64,000 nt of DNA, taken from Polaribacter sp. Hel_I_88 (GTDB taxonomy: Bacteria > Bacteroidota > Bacteroidia > Flavobacteriales > Flavobacteriaceae). Under the pieces are notes generated by a model. That model ran no database searches. It had not been told where the DNA came from and was given only the letters and a program-made list of their open reading frames with translations. Within the stretch, counting starts at the first letter, position 1; each line of letters begins with the position of its first letter. Below, piece by piece: positions 34,537 to 42,554 of this stretch. Both the position numbers and the translations under genes were made by a program. The stretch covers positions 2,130,001 to 2,194,000 of the forward strand of contig NZ_JHZZ01000001.1 in NCBI RefSeq assembly GCF_000687935.1, read 5' to 3'.

Positions 34537-36159
34537 ATGATTGTACAAGGAAATATTGTTGACATACAAAACAAACGAATTTATAAAGGAGAAGTTGAAA
34601 TAGAAGGTGGAAAAATTAAGGAAATTCGGGAAGTTAACCACAATCAAGAAAATTATATTTTACCTGGTTTTGTAGATGCACATATTCATATAGAAAGTTC
34701 CATGTTAGTGCCATCTGAATTTGCAAAAGTTGCTGTTTTGCATGGAACAGTGGCAACAGTTTCAGATCCGCATGAAATTGCGAATGTTTTAGGTGTAAAA
34801 GGTGTTGATTTTATAATTGAAAACGGAAAAAAAGTTCCGTTGAAATTTAATTTTGGAGCACCAAGTTGTGTGCCAGCAACGTCTTTTGAAAGTGCAGGAG
34901 CCATTATAAATGCTGATGATATTAAAGTGATGATGGAAAACTCTGATATTTTGTATTTGGCAGAAATGATGAATTATCCAGGTGTTTTGTTTGATGATGA
35001 AGAGGTTTTAAAAAAGATTCAACACGCAAAAAATAACAACAAACCAATTGATGGTCATGCTCCAGGATTAAGAGGAGATGATGTAAGTAAATATATTGCT
35101 GCAGGAATTTCCACAGATCACGAATGTTTTTCTTTTGACGAAGCTAAAGAGAAATTAGCAAAAGGCATGAAAGTAATTATTAGAGAAGGTTCTGCTGCAA
35201 AAAACTTTGAAGCTTTGATAGATTTATTGCCAGAAAATTACGAACAAATGATGTTTTGTTCTGATGATAAACATCCAGATGATTTGTTGTTAGGACACAT
35301 CAATCAGTTGTGTGAAAGAGCTGTAGCTAAAGGAATCGATGTTTTTAAAGTGTTGCAAGCTGCTTGTATAAATCCTGTAAAACATTATAAGTTACAAGTT
35401 GGTTTGTTGCATAAAGATGATTTTGCAGATTTTATTTTGGTTGATAATTTAAAGGAATTCAATGTTTTAGAAACCTATATTAATGGGGAATTGGTTGCTA
35501 AAAACGGAGAATCTTTTGTGAAATCAGTCGATTTTGAAGTGTTAAACAATTTTAATACGGATAAAAAACAAGTTGCTGATTTTAAATTTGAATCAAAAGC
35601 TAAAAAAATAAACGTTATTGAAGCTTTAGATGGTGAATTAGTAACCAATAAAATTGAAGCAAATTCTTTAATTGAAAATGGGAATTTAGTTTCCAATACA
35701 GCAACTGATATTTTGAAAATGACAGTGGTGAATCGTTATAAAAATGATGATCCAGCAATTGCATTTATCAAAAATTTCGGATTGAAAGAAGGTGCTATTG
35801 CAAGTTCTGTTGGGCACGATTCTCATAATATTATAGCTGTTGGAGTTTCTGACGAAATGATTTGCAAAGCTGTAAACTTAATTATTGAAAATAGAGGAGG
35901 AGTTTGTGCAGTCAATCAAACCGAAGAAAAAATTGTTTCCCTACCAGTTGCAGGAATTATGTCAGATAAGCCTGCTGAAGAAATTGGTAAACAATATGCA
36001 GAACTAGATAAAATGGCAAAACAAATGGGCAGCAAATTAAGAGCACCATACATGAGTTTGTCTTTTATGGCGTTGTTGGTAATTCCGTCTTTGAAGCTTT
36101 CTGACAAAGGTTTGTTTGATGGGACTAGTTTTCAGTTTACTTCTTTGGAGATTGGGTGA
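34537..36159 (+). CDS. ade: Adenine deaminase
   Basis: A 540-residue amidohydrolase-superfamily adenine deaminase that turns adenine into hypoxanthine and ammonia for purine salvage. The metal motif [15 protein letters not shown] (about 49-63) and the DPHEIANV segment are diagnostic, as are [21 protein letters not shown] and the C-terminal VGHDSHNI domain typical of this family. The length equals that of characterised members. It is monocistronic with a short leader. The adjacent spacers hold no PurR-type site or purine riboswitch that I can see. Confidence 0.95.
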   Translation: MIVQGNIVDIQNKRIYKGEVEIEGGKIKEIREVNHNQENYILPGFVDAHIHIESSMLVPSEFAKVAVLHGTVATVSDPHEIANVLGVKGVDFIIENGKKVPLKFNFGAPSCVPATSFESAGAIINADDIKVMMENSDILYLAEMMNYPGVLFDDEEVLKKIQHAKNNNKPIDGHAPGLRGDDVSKYIAAGISTDHECFSFDEAKEKLAKGMKVIIREGSAAKNFEALIDLLPENYEQMMFCSDDKHPDDLLLGHINQLCERAVAKGIDVFKVLQAACINPVKHYKLQVGLLHKDDFADFILVDNLKEFNVLETYINGELVAKNGESFVKSVDFEVLNNFNTDKKQVADFKFESKAKKINVIEALDGELVTNKIEANSLIENGNLVSNTATDILKMTVVNRYKNDDPAIAFIKNFGLKEGAIASSVGHDSHNIIAVGVSDEMICKAVNLIIENRGGVCAVNQTEEKIVSLPVAGIMSDKPAEEIGKQYAELDKMAKQMGSKLRAPYMSLSFMALLVIPSLKLSDKGLFDGTSFQFTSLEIG

Positions 36160-36459
36160 TAAAATTAAGAATCTGTAAAGTTTTTCGCAAACAAACTCCA
36201 CACAGTTTGTCATCCTGAAAGGATCTCACACAAAATTGTTACGCTTTACTTTGAGTTTTTTACAGAATCATAACATTCAGTTTTGTCTTTTCTACCAAAG
36301 GGAGAAATCACATAAGAATGAGAACATAAAGTTGAGCAACTTTATGGGATTTCTCTTAAAAAGCCGAATTGACAACATTGACAACATTGACAAAAATTAA
36401 TTATTTCTAGATGTTTTTTGAGATTAAATAAATTATCCAAATACAAAAAGCCAGCAAAC
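36160..36459. other. Non-coding spacer with degenerate repeats
   Basis: No gene is seen. It contains pieces such as GTCATCCTGAAAGGATCTCACA and AGGGAGAAATCACATAAGAA, which look like remnants of flavobacterial palindromes. A short tandem repeat of the 9-base unit ATTGACAAC runs for about 2.8 copies at 36368-36393. Confidence 0.5.
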
Positions 36460-36534
36460 AAGTTTAGCCCAGATTGAAACGACATCCTTTTTGTTTTTCA
36501 CAAAAAGATATAGTGGAAAGCTGGAAATAGCTCC
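36460..36534 (+). ncRNA. Candidate structured RNA element, copy 1
   Basis: The outer helix is CCAG (36469-36472) with CTGG (36521-36524). The inner helix is CTTTTTG with CAAAAAG. Between them lies an asymmetric internal loop, GACATC on one side and GATATAGTGGAAAG on the other. Copy 2 at 55301-55447 keeps the loop but has a different, still paired outer helix. Such elements are frequent in Flavobacteriaceae; from memory it may be the Flavo-1 motif, which I could not check. It ends before the phnA promoter, so it is not part of the phnA leader. Confidence 0.6.
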
Positions 36535-36556
36535 TAAAAAATCTCATTTAAAACCC

Positions 36557-36564
36557 TACATTTG
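36557..36564 (+). promoter_or_regulatory. -7 promoter box of phnA
   Basis: TACATTTG matches TAnnTTTG, with a leader of about 20 bases to the ATG at 36588. Confidence 0.5.
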
Positions 36565-36587
36565 CCAGCATCAAACAAAATAAAATT

Positions 36588-37181
36588 ATGAGTTTACAAC
36601 AAGATTTAGAAAATAGAAGTGGTAGCAAATGTGAGTTATGTTCAGCAACTACTAATTTATCGGTGTATGATGTAAAACCAAGTGATATTGGTGGAGGTGG
36701 AGTTGATGGAAGTGTGCTGGCTTGTGAAACTTGTGTTACACAAATCGAAAATCCAGATGAGGTAGATGTAAATCATTGGCGTTGTTTAAACGATAGTATG
36801 TGGAGCGAATTTAGTCCTGTAAAAGTGGTGGCTTGGAGAATGTTGCACAGATTAAAAAGTGAAGGTTGGCCAACTGATTTGTTGGGAATGATGTATATGA
36901 CTGATGAAGAATTGAGTTTTGCCAAAGCTACTAATGATCATTTATCTGAAAGTGAAAAAGTAATTCACAGAGATGTAAATGGTGTTATTTTACAAGCTGG
37001 AGATTCTGTTGTGCTGATAAAAGACCTGAAAGTAAAGGGTTCTAGCATGGTTGCAAAACAAGGAACTGCTGTTCGTAGAATTTCTTTAGATCATGAAAAT
37101 GAAAAATATATTGAAGGGAAAGTAGGCCCAACTCAAATTGTAATTATTACAGATTACGTGAAGAAAATAAGCCTCCCTTAA
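36588..37181 (+). CDS. PhnA/YjdM family zinc-ribbon protein
   Basis: A 197-residue PhnA-domain protein. The N-terminal zinc ribbon has Cys15 and Cys18 (SKCELCSAT) and a second pair in LACETCVTQ. The C-terminal PhnA domain (about 128-192) reads HRDVNGVILQAGDSVVLIKD then VGPTQIVIITDYVKK. Despite the name, this family has no proven role in phosphonate use, and no phn genes are nearby. The last residues (SLP) and the stop codon come from a palindromic repeat that overlaps the gene end. Confidence 0.88.
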   Translation: MSLQQDLENRSGSKCELCSATTNLSVYDVKPSDIGGGGVDGSVLACETCVTQIENPDEVDVNHWRCLNDSMWSEFSPVKVVAWRMLHRLKSEGWPTDLLGMMYMTDEELSFAKATNDHLSESEKVIHRDVNGVILQAGDSVVLIKDLKVKGSSMVAKQGTAVRRISLDHENEKYIEGKVGPTQIVIITDYVKKISLP

Positions 37182-37197
37182 TCCCTCCAAAGGAGGG
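37172..37197 (+). repeat. GC-rich palindromic repeat over the phnA stop codon
   Basis: CCTCCCTTAA is followed by CCCTCC (37183-37188), AAA and GGAGGG (37192-37197), a perfect 6-base hairpin. It is the same family as the repeats in ruvC and hemW, and it provides the TAA stop of phnA. Confidence 0.75.
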
Positions 37198-37310
37198 AAA
37201 CACTCTTTTGAATAGTGTTTAAAAATCATTTTTCTTTCTTCTAAAAAGTGACTTGCCTAAAATTTTGTTCTTAAAATAAATCTACAAACCTTTTTGAGTT
37301 TGTGAAAACT

Positions 37311-37400
37311 CGTCTTTGCGAGGTACGAAGTAATCTGTCTGTTAAAAATTTGATATTTTAATGAACAGGTTACTTCGTTCTTTCGTCCTCGTAAAGACGT
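37311..37400. repeat. Long inverted repeat (CGTCTTTGCGAGG family)
   Basis: Left arm CGTCTTTGCGAGGTACGAAG (from 37311) pairs imperfectly with the right arm that ends CTCGTAAAGACG near 37399, so the whole unit is about 90 bases. A related shorter element begins CGTCTTTGCGAAGCATTTA near 3460, upstream of the MazG-like gene. The rest of the spacer 37182-37426 shows no gene. Confidence 0.65.
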
Positions 37401-37426
37401 CAAAATTTAATTTTTTATCATTTTTT

Positions 37427-37468
37427 AAACTAAGAAATTAGTTTAAACTAAAAATTTAGTTATATTTG
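37427..37468 (+). promoter_or_regulatory. Tandem dyad operator overlapping the promoter of the BlaI/M56 operon
   Basis: Two adjoining 18-base dyads are seen. The first is AAACTAA-GAAA-TTAGTTT (37427-37444), a perfect 7-base arm pair. The second is AAACTAA-AAAT-TTAGTTA (37445-37462), with one arm mismatch. TATATTTG (37461-37468) follows at once and matches the -7 box, giving a leader of about 15 bases. A dimer on each dyad would block RNA polymerase. The BlaI gene in the same operon is the obvious candidate regulator, by inference. Confidence 0.65.
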
Positions 37469-37487
37469 TGAGAACAATATAGCTATC

Positions 37488-38399
37488 ATGATAAATAAAC
37501 GTTACTTTTTGTTGTTCTTTTCTTTGTGTGCTTTGCAGGTTATTGGGCAGCAAACTGCTGACAAAGTAAGTATTCCTAGGCTTGATAAGCCTACGTATGA
37601 TTCAAAAAATAGCCCTCAAGTTTATATAGATCAAAGTCATAACAATTTTCACCAAAAATCAGGAAGGTTTCAACCTTTTGCAGATTTATTAGTTGCAGAT
37701 GGCTATCAAGTGGACAGTATTACAAAACTTAAAAGGCTGAATAAATCCGATATTTTGGTTATTTCAAATCCTATCAATCAAAAAAACGTTGGGAATTGGC
37801 AGCGACCTATTTATGATGCTTTTAATGAAGATGAGATTTCCAATATTAAAAATTGGGTTAAAAACGGAGGAAAATTATTATTAATTGCAGATCACATGCC
37901 ATTTGCAGGAGCTAGCAATATTTTAGCAAATGCTTTTGGTTTTAATTTTTGCGATGGTTTTGCAAATTTAGATAAAGAGCAAAATAATCAACCAGATGTC
38001 TTTTCAAGTGAAAACAGACGATTAGTAAGTTCAGAAATTACTGATGGAACTTTAGGAGGTAAGTTAGATGCTATCACCACTTTTACAGGTTCATCGTTTA
38101 CAATTCCTAAAGAAGCAAAAGGTATTTTTAAATTTTTAAAAGAAGATGTTTGTTTGGCACCAGAAATAGCTTGGCAATTTAATGAAACAACTGTAAGTAC
38201 AAATCTAAAAGATAGTTATCAAGGAGCAATTTTAAAATATGGTCAAGGAAAAATAGCTGTTTTTGGTGAAGCTGCCATGTTTACAGCACAAACAATAACA
38301 AATAACTCAGGAGTTTTTAAGGTTGGCTTTCATTCAAGTCAAGCACCAAACAATATTCAATTTATTAGAAATTTAATGTTTTGGTTAAGTAAGGAATAA
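37488..38399 (+). CDS. Secreted DUF4350-like protein
   Basis: A 303-residue protein with a signal peptide (cleaved near VIGQ|Q, residue 21). The mature part looks like DUF4350, a glutamine-amidotransferase-like alpha/beta fold: QSHNNFHQKSGRFQPFADLL, then ILVISNPINQK, GGKLLLIADHMPFAGASNIL and YGQGKIAVFGEAAMFTAQ. No Cys nucleophile stands in the expected elbow, so it may bind rather than cut. It is the first gene under the tandem operator and is 7 bases upstream of blaI. Its link with BlaI/BlaR-type genes suggests an envelope-stress effector. Confidence 0.75.
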   Translation: MINKRYFLLFFSLCALQVIGQQTADKVSIPRLDKPTYDSKNSPQVYIDQSHNNFHQKSGRFQPFADLLVADGYQVDSITKLKRLNKSDILVISNPINQKNVGNWQRPIYDAFNEDEISNIKNWVKNGGKLLLIADHMPFAGASNILANAFGFNFCDGFANLDKEQNNQPDVFSSENRRLVSSEITDGTLGGKLDAITTFTGSSFTIPKEAKGIFKFLKEDVCLAPEIAWQFNETTVSTNLKDSYQGAILKYGQGKIAVFGEAAMFTAQTITNNSGVFKVGFHSSQAPNNIQFIRNLMFWLSKE

Positions 38400-38406
38400 T
38401 ATAAAT

Positions 38407-38769
38407 ATGAAGAAACAATTAACAAAAGCAGAGGAACAAATAATGCAAGTTTTATGGGATTTACAAGAATGTTCTGTAAAAGAAGTCATTGAAAAATTAC
38501 CCAAACCAAAACCTGCTTACAACACAGTTTCCACCATTATTAGAATTTTGGAAACTAAAGAATTTGTGGCGCATAAACCTGAAGGTAGAGGTTATGTGTA
38601 TTACCCAATTATTGACAAGGAAACGTACAGCAACCAAAGTTTACATAAAATTATGGATGGTTATTTTGATGGTTCTTTTAAAAGTATGGTGTCCTTTTTT
38701 GTAAAAGAAAATAATATGGACGTTGCTGAACTAGAATCGATATTGAAGGAAGTGAATAAAAATAAGTAG
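38407..38769 (+). CDS. blaI: BlaI/MecI/CopY family transcriptional repressor
   Basis: A 120-residue winged-helix repressor. Residues about 1-75 are the wHTH (KAEEQIMQVLWDLQECSVKE, then KPAYNTVSTIIRILETKEFV as the recognition region and GRGYVYYPI as the wing). About 80-120 form the dimerisation tail with YSNQSLHKIMDGYFDGSFKSMVSFF. BlaI proteins are inactivated by proteolysis triggered by a membrane M56 sensor, and two such sensors are the next genes. No beta-lactamase is present here, so the target is probably this operon itself. Confidence 0.92.
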   Translation: MKKQLTKAEEQIMQVLWDLQECSVKEVIEKLPKPKPAYNTVSTIIRILETKEFVAHKPEGRGYVYYPIIDKETYSNQSLHKIMDGYFDGSFKSMVSFFVKENNMDVAELESILKEVNKNK

Positions 38770-38820
38770 TATTCAGTTTTCAGTGGCAGTTTTCAGTTAA
38801 AAGTTGTAATAAGTGAAATC

Positions 38821-38868
38821 TGTCAGTTCGAGTGATTTTGACTTTTCCGTCAAAATTGTATCGAGAAC
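38821..38868 (+). repeat. Hairpin repeat, copy 2 (GTCAGTTCGAGTGA family)
   Basis: It has the same ends as 18069-18116 (GTCAGTTCGAGTGA, TGTATCGAGAAC), while the inner hairpin is ATTTTGAC/GTCAAAAT in place of ATTTCGAT/ATCGAAAT. Paired changes keep the stem. It separates blaI from the first M56 gene by a 118-base spacer. Confidence 0.7.
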
Positions 38869-38887
38869 AATTTAAAAATAAAAAATT

Positions 38888-40426
38888 ATGATCAATTACA
38901 TTCTTCAAGTCGTTTTATTTCAAGTGTTGTTTTTGGCGATTTATGATTTCTTTATAAGCAAAGAAACATTTTTCACAAAAAACAGATGGTATTTAGTATC
39001 GACGCCAATCTTATCTTTTTTAATTCCGTTGATAAAAATACCAACGTTTCAAAAAGCAGTTTCGCAAGAATATATTGTGTACTTACCAGAGATTGTTTTA
39101 TCGCCAGAAAAAGTAATAAAAAGAACATTTGAAACAACTACTTTTTATGAATCTATAAATTATTTCAATATTATTTTTTGGATTGGAGTAGTTGTTTTTT
39201 CAATCTTATTTTTAATCAAGTTGATGAAAATTATCAACTTAATAAGAATCAATAAAGCAGAAAAAATATCCATTTTTAGGTTGATTTTTATTCCGAATAA
39301 AACCAATGCGTTTTCATTTTTCAATTATATATTTTTAGGGAAAGAAATTCCTGTTTCGCAACAAGAAAAAATTATTCAGCATGAAATGGTGCATAGCAAA
39401 CAAAAGCATTCTTTGGATTTATTGTTGTTTGAATTTTTGAAAATAGCCATGTGGTTTAATCCTATGATTTATTTGTATCAAAAAAGAATCACTTTAGTGC
39501 ACGAATATATTTCTGATGAAATAGTTTCCAAAAAAGAAGCCAAAGAGGTTTATATCAACAATTTATTGTCTAACTATTTTCAGGTTGAAAATGTTGCGTT
39601 TGTAAATCAGTTCTATAAAACATCATTGATCAAAAAAAGAATAGTAATGATGACTAAAAAACAATCCAAAAAAATCAATCAATTAAAATATTTGCTACTA
39701 ATTCCTGTTTTAACAAGCATGCTTTTTTATAGTTCTTGTTCCTCAAATAAAAATCAAATAGAAAAAAGGACAATTACATTTTATAGAATGGCTGATGGAG
39801 AATTATTTAGTTACAAAGGAGATGTAGAAACAAGTGTAGATAGTTATTTTGGCCCAGATCCAAAAGGTCTTTTAGAAGAAATTCCATACGAAGAATTACC
39901 AGAGGAAATTAAAAAGGAGCAATATGTTAAGTTTAATGCGTTTCGAAAAAAACACAAAAGCGATATAACATTTTTAGATTTATTCCAATTTACTAAATTT
40001 TTTAAAACTCCAGAAGGGAGAATAGTTTGTGGAACTGTTGGAAATACTTTCACATCAATTCATCCAGACAAAATAGGAGACGAATTGTTATTTATAAGAC
40101 TAGATAAAAGACCAACTTTTCCAGGCTGTGAGGAAGGAGATTCAGATTGTTTTATAAAGAAGCTTGAACAACATTTCTTTGAGAAATTTGATAAAACAGT
40201 CTTAAATAATTTAGAATTAGAAACTAATAAAGTAAAAGTTCTTGTTGATTTTAATATCAATACAAATGGATTTGTAGAAGATATTAAAGTAAACGCTCCC
40301 AATGAGATTATTGGACTTGAAGCCAAAAAAGTTATTGCAGCTTTACCTAAAATGACTGGTGGAGAAAAATATGGAAAACCGATAAAAGCGAATTACAAAT
40401 TGCCTTTTACAATTTTAATAGATTAA
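38888..40426 (+). CDS. M56 (BlaR1-like) membrane metalloprotease with TonB-like exported domain, copy A
   Basis: A 512-residue protein. The N-terminal membrane part has helices near 1-22, 34-52 and 92-112, and a cytosolic zinc protease with HEMVH (165-169) follows in an M56 domain. Another helix near 267-284 (LKYLLLIPVLTSMLFYSSC) leads to an exported domain of about 225 residues. This begins with unique sequence, then PTFPGCEEGDSDCF, and ends in a TonB C-terminal-like fold (KVLVDFNINTNGFVEDIKV, LPKMTGGEKYGKPIKANY). BlaR1-type proteins sense a ligand outside and cleave BlaI inside. Here the sensor is a TonB-like domain rather than a penicillin-binding one. Confidence 0.88.
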   Translation: MINYILQVVLFQVLFLAIYDFFISKETFFTKNRWYLVSTPILSFLIPLIKIPTFQKAVSQEYIVYLPEIVLSPEKVIKRTFETTTFYESINYFNIIFWIGVVVFSILFLIKLMKIINLIRINKAEKISIFRLIFIPNKTNAFSFFNYIFLGKEIPVSQQEKIIQHEMVHSKQKHSLDLLLFEFLKIAMWFNPMIYLYQKRITLVHEYISDEIVSKKEAKEVYINNLLSNYFQVENVAFVNQFYKTSLIKKRIVMMTKKQSKKINQLKYLLLIPVLTSMLFYSSCSSNKNQIEKRTITFYRMADGELFSYKGDVETSVDSYFGPDPKGLLEEIPYEELPEEIKKEQYVKFNAFRKKHKSDITFLDLFQFTKFFKTPEGRIVCGTVGNTFTSIHPDKIGDELLFIRLDKRPTFPGCEEGDSDCFIKKLEQHFFEKFDKTVLNNLELETNKVKVLVDFNINTNGFVEDIKVNAPNEIIGLEAKKVIAALPKMTGGEKYGKPIKANYKLPFTILID

Positions 40427-40431
40427 TAGTT

Positions 40432-41778
40432 ATGATCAATTACATTCTTCAAGTCGTTTTATTCCAAGTGTTGTTTTTGGCGATTTATGATTTCTTTTTA
40501 AGCAAAGAAACATTTTTCACAAAAAATAGATGGTATTTAGTATCGACGCCAATCTTATCTTTTTTAATTCCGTTGATAAAAATACCAACGTTTCAAAAAG
40601 CAGTTTCGCAAGAATATATTGTGTACTTACCAGCCATTTTTTTATCGCCAGAAAAAGTAATAAAAAGAACATTTGAAACAACTACTTTTTATGAATCTTT
40701 AAACTATTTTAATATTATTTTTTGGGTTGGAGTTGGAGTTTTTTTAATCTTGTTTTTAATCAAGTTGATGAAAATTATCAACTTAATAAGAATCAATAAA
40801 GCAGAAAAAATATCCATTTTTAGGTTGATTTTTATTCCGAATAAAACCAATGCGTTTTCATTTTTCAACTATATATTTTTAGGGAAAGAAATTCCTGTTT
40901 CGCAGCAAGAAAAAATTATTCAGCATGAAATGGTGCATAGTAAACAAAAGCATTCTGTTGATTTATTGTTATTCGAATTTTTGAAAATAGCCATGTGGTT
41001 CAATCCAATGATTTATTTTTATCAAAAGAGAATCACGTTAGTGCACGAATATATTTCTGATGAAATAGTTTCCAAAAAAGAAGCCAAAGAAGTTTATATC
41101 AATAATTTATTGTCCAACTATTTTCAGGTAGAGAATGTTGCATTTGTAAATCAGTTCTATAAAACATCATTGATCAAAAAAAGAATAGTAATGATGACTA
41201 AAAATCAATCTAAAAAAATCAATCAATTAAAATATTTACTATTGATTCCTGTTTTAACAAGCATGCTTTTTTATAGTTCATGTTCAAATGATTTTAATCA
41301 TGTTTTTAAGGGTGAAAAAAAGCAATTACAAACAAAATATAGAAGTTCTTATGGTAAATTAACAAGTTTTAAAGGGAGTCATGAAACGTATCTTGACGAA
41401 TATTTTGGAGATACTCCACCTAATGAAATGATTAAAATTTCTTTTGATGAGTTTACACTTTTAGAAAAACAAGAGTTTGAAGAATATCAGAATAAACTAA
41501 AGGAAAGCTTTAAACATAGGCCAAATATTTATAATAATATGAACTTTAGTTTTTATAAAATGCCAAATGGAAGAAATGCGTATGCTACCATAGAAAAGGG
41601 TATAAATTTTTTGGGTAAGAACAATAAGGAAACCAAAAAAGAATCAGAAGATATTGCATTTTCGAAAGTAGAGCAAGCACCAACTTTTCCTGATTGTGAA
41701 GATGGAGATAAAGATTGTTTTTCAAGAAAATTACAGGAACATTTTAATAAGAATTTCAATAAAAATTTATTAAAATAA
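40432..41778 (+). CDS. M56 (BlaR1-like) protease, copy B with truncated exported domain
   Basis: A 448-residue paralogue 5 bases after copy A. The first about 285 residues differ from copy A at about 10 positions (roughly 96% identical), and HEMVH is kept. After FYSSCS the sequence diverges completely until PTFPDCEDGDKDCF, which again resembles copy A. The protein stops shortly after (HFNKNFNKNLLK), lacking the whole TonB-like beta domain. The next gene, 5 bases on, encodes the same type of domain as a lipoprotein. The duplication is recent in the protease part, with the sensor tail changed. Confidence 0.85.
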   Translation: MINYILQVVLFQVLFLAIYDFFLSKETFFTKNRWYLVSTPILSFLIPLIKIPTFQKAVSQEYIVYLPAIFLSPEKVIKRTFETTTFYESLNYFNIIFWVGVGVFLILFLIKLMKIINLIRINKAEKISIFRLIFIPNKTNAFSFFNYIFLGKEIPVSQQEKIIQHEMVHSKQKHSVDLLLFEFLKIAMWFNPMIYFYQKRITLVHEYISDEIVSKKEAKEVYINNLLSNYFQVENVAFVNQFYKTSLIKKRIVMMTKNQSKKINQLKYLLLIPVLTSMLFYSSCSNDFNHVFKGEKKQLQTKYRSSYGKLTSFKGSHETYLDEYFGDTPPNEMIKISFDEFTLLEKQEFEEYQNKLKESFKHRPNIYNNMNFSFYKMPNGRNAYATIEKGINFLGKNNKETKKESEDIAFSKVEQAPTFPDCEDGDKDCFSRKLQEHFNKNFNKNLLK

Positions 41779-41783
41779 AAATT

Positions 41784-42545
41784 ATGAAACTTTTTAAATC
41801 GAAGAGCATTATAATTAGCTTACTTCTTTTGATATTTTGTTTTACATTCTGCAAAAAAAACAAAGAAGAAAAAATTCCTGAAAAGCAGCTTGTTACTTAT
41901 TATCCTAAACATACTTTTAGAGATAGTATTCAAGAAAAATGGAAAGACAAACGTTTAACGTATATGGATATTTATTATGTCCATAAAGGAGAAGAATATC
42001 CAACAGGAGAAGAGATTGATTTTACAGATTTAGCTGAACCAGAAAAAGAGGAATTTATAGCACACACTTTAAGCTCTCAGAAAAATGGTTTTTTGCATCG
42101 TAATCAAATACAAATAATTCAACCAAAAGGAGAGAGAAAATTAATTGTGAGTAAAAGTAAAGAAATTGGCTTTACAGAAGATGATGGAAGAGATTCCAGT
42201 TTTGATTCTTTAGAGAAACTTGATGTTTTGCCAACCTTTCCAAGTTGTGATAAAAACGATAAAGAATGTTTTTTAAAGGGCGTTGAGAAACACTTTTTTA
42301 AACATTTTAATAAAAAAATAATAACCGAATTAAATTTGCCAAAAGGAAATTTAAATATCAAATTAGGTTTTACAGTAAATAATAACGGTTTTATTGTGTA
42401 TGCAGCTGCAGATGCACCCAAAAGGCCTTTAGTTTTAGAATTAGTAAGAGTTATTAATTTGTTGCCAAAGATGCAACCAGCAGAATTAAATGGCGAAAAA
42501 GTAGCTGTAAAATATACTATTCCAATCACTATTTTAGTAGAATAA
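41784..42545 (+). CDS. Lipoprotein with the M56-type TonB-like domain
   Basis: A 253-residue protein with a lipoprotein signal (LLLIFCFTFCKKN, Cys about 24). The mature part parallels the exported half of the M56 proteins: a variable section, PTFPSCDKNDKECF, a helix VEKHFFKHFNKK, and a complete TonB C-terminal-like fold (LNIKLGFTVNNNGFIVYAAA, LLPKMQPAELNGEKVAVKY). It probably supplies in trans the domain missing from M56 copy B, or competes with copy A. Function is inferred from context only. Confidence 0.78.
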   Translation: MKLFKSKSIIISLLLLIFCFTFCKKNKEEKIPEKQLVTYYPKHTFRDSIQEKWKDKRLTYMDIYYVHKGEEYPTGEEIDFTDLAEPEKEEFIAHTLSSQKNGFLHRNQIQIIQPKGERKLIVSKSKEIGFTEDDGRDSSFDSLEKLDVLPTFPSCDKNDKECFLKGVEKHFFKHFNKKIITELNLPKGNLNIKLGFTVNNNGFIVYAAADAPKRPLVLELVRVINLLPKMQPAELNGEKVAVKYTIPITILVE

Positions 42546-42554
42546 AGCAATCCT

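Noticed and set aside
36368..36393. Tandem ATTGACAAC units as a possible CRISPR or operator array
   Set aside because: Only about 2.8 units of 9 bases without spacers; it looks like a simple slippage repeat.
37488..41778. Beta-lactam resistance operon
   Set aside because: BlaI and BlaR1-like proteins are present, but there is no beta-lactamase or PBP2a and the sensor tail is not penicillin-binding.
41740..41783. Frameshift or sequencing error at the end of M56 copy B
   Set aside because: I looked for a continuing TonB-like frame after the stop in the other frames and saw none before the next ATG at 41784, so a true truncation is more likely.
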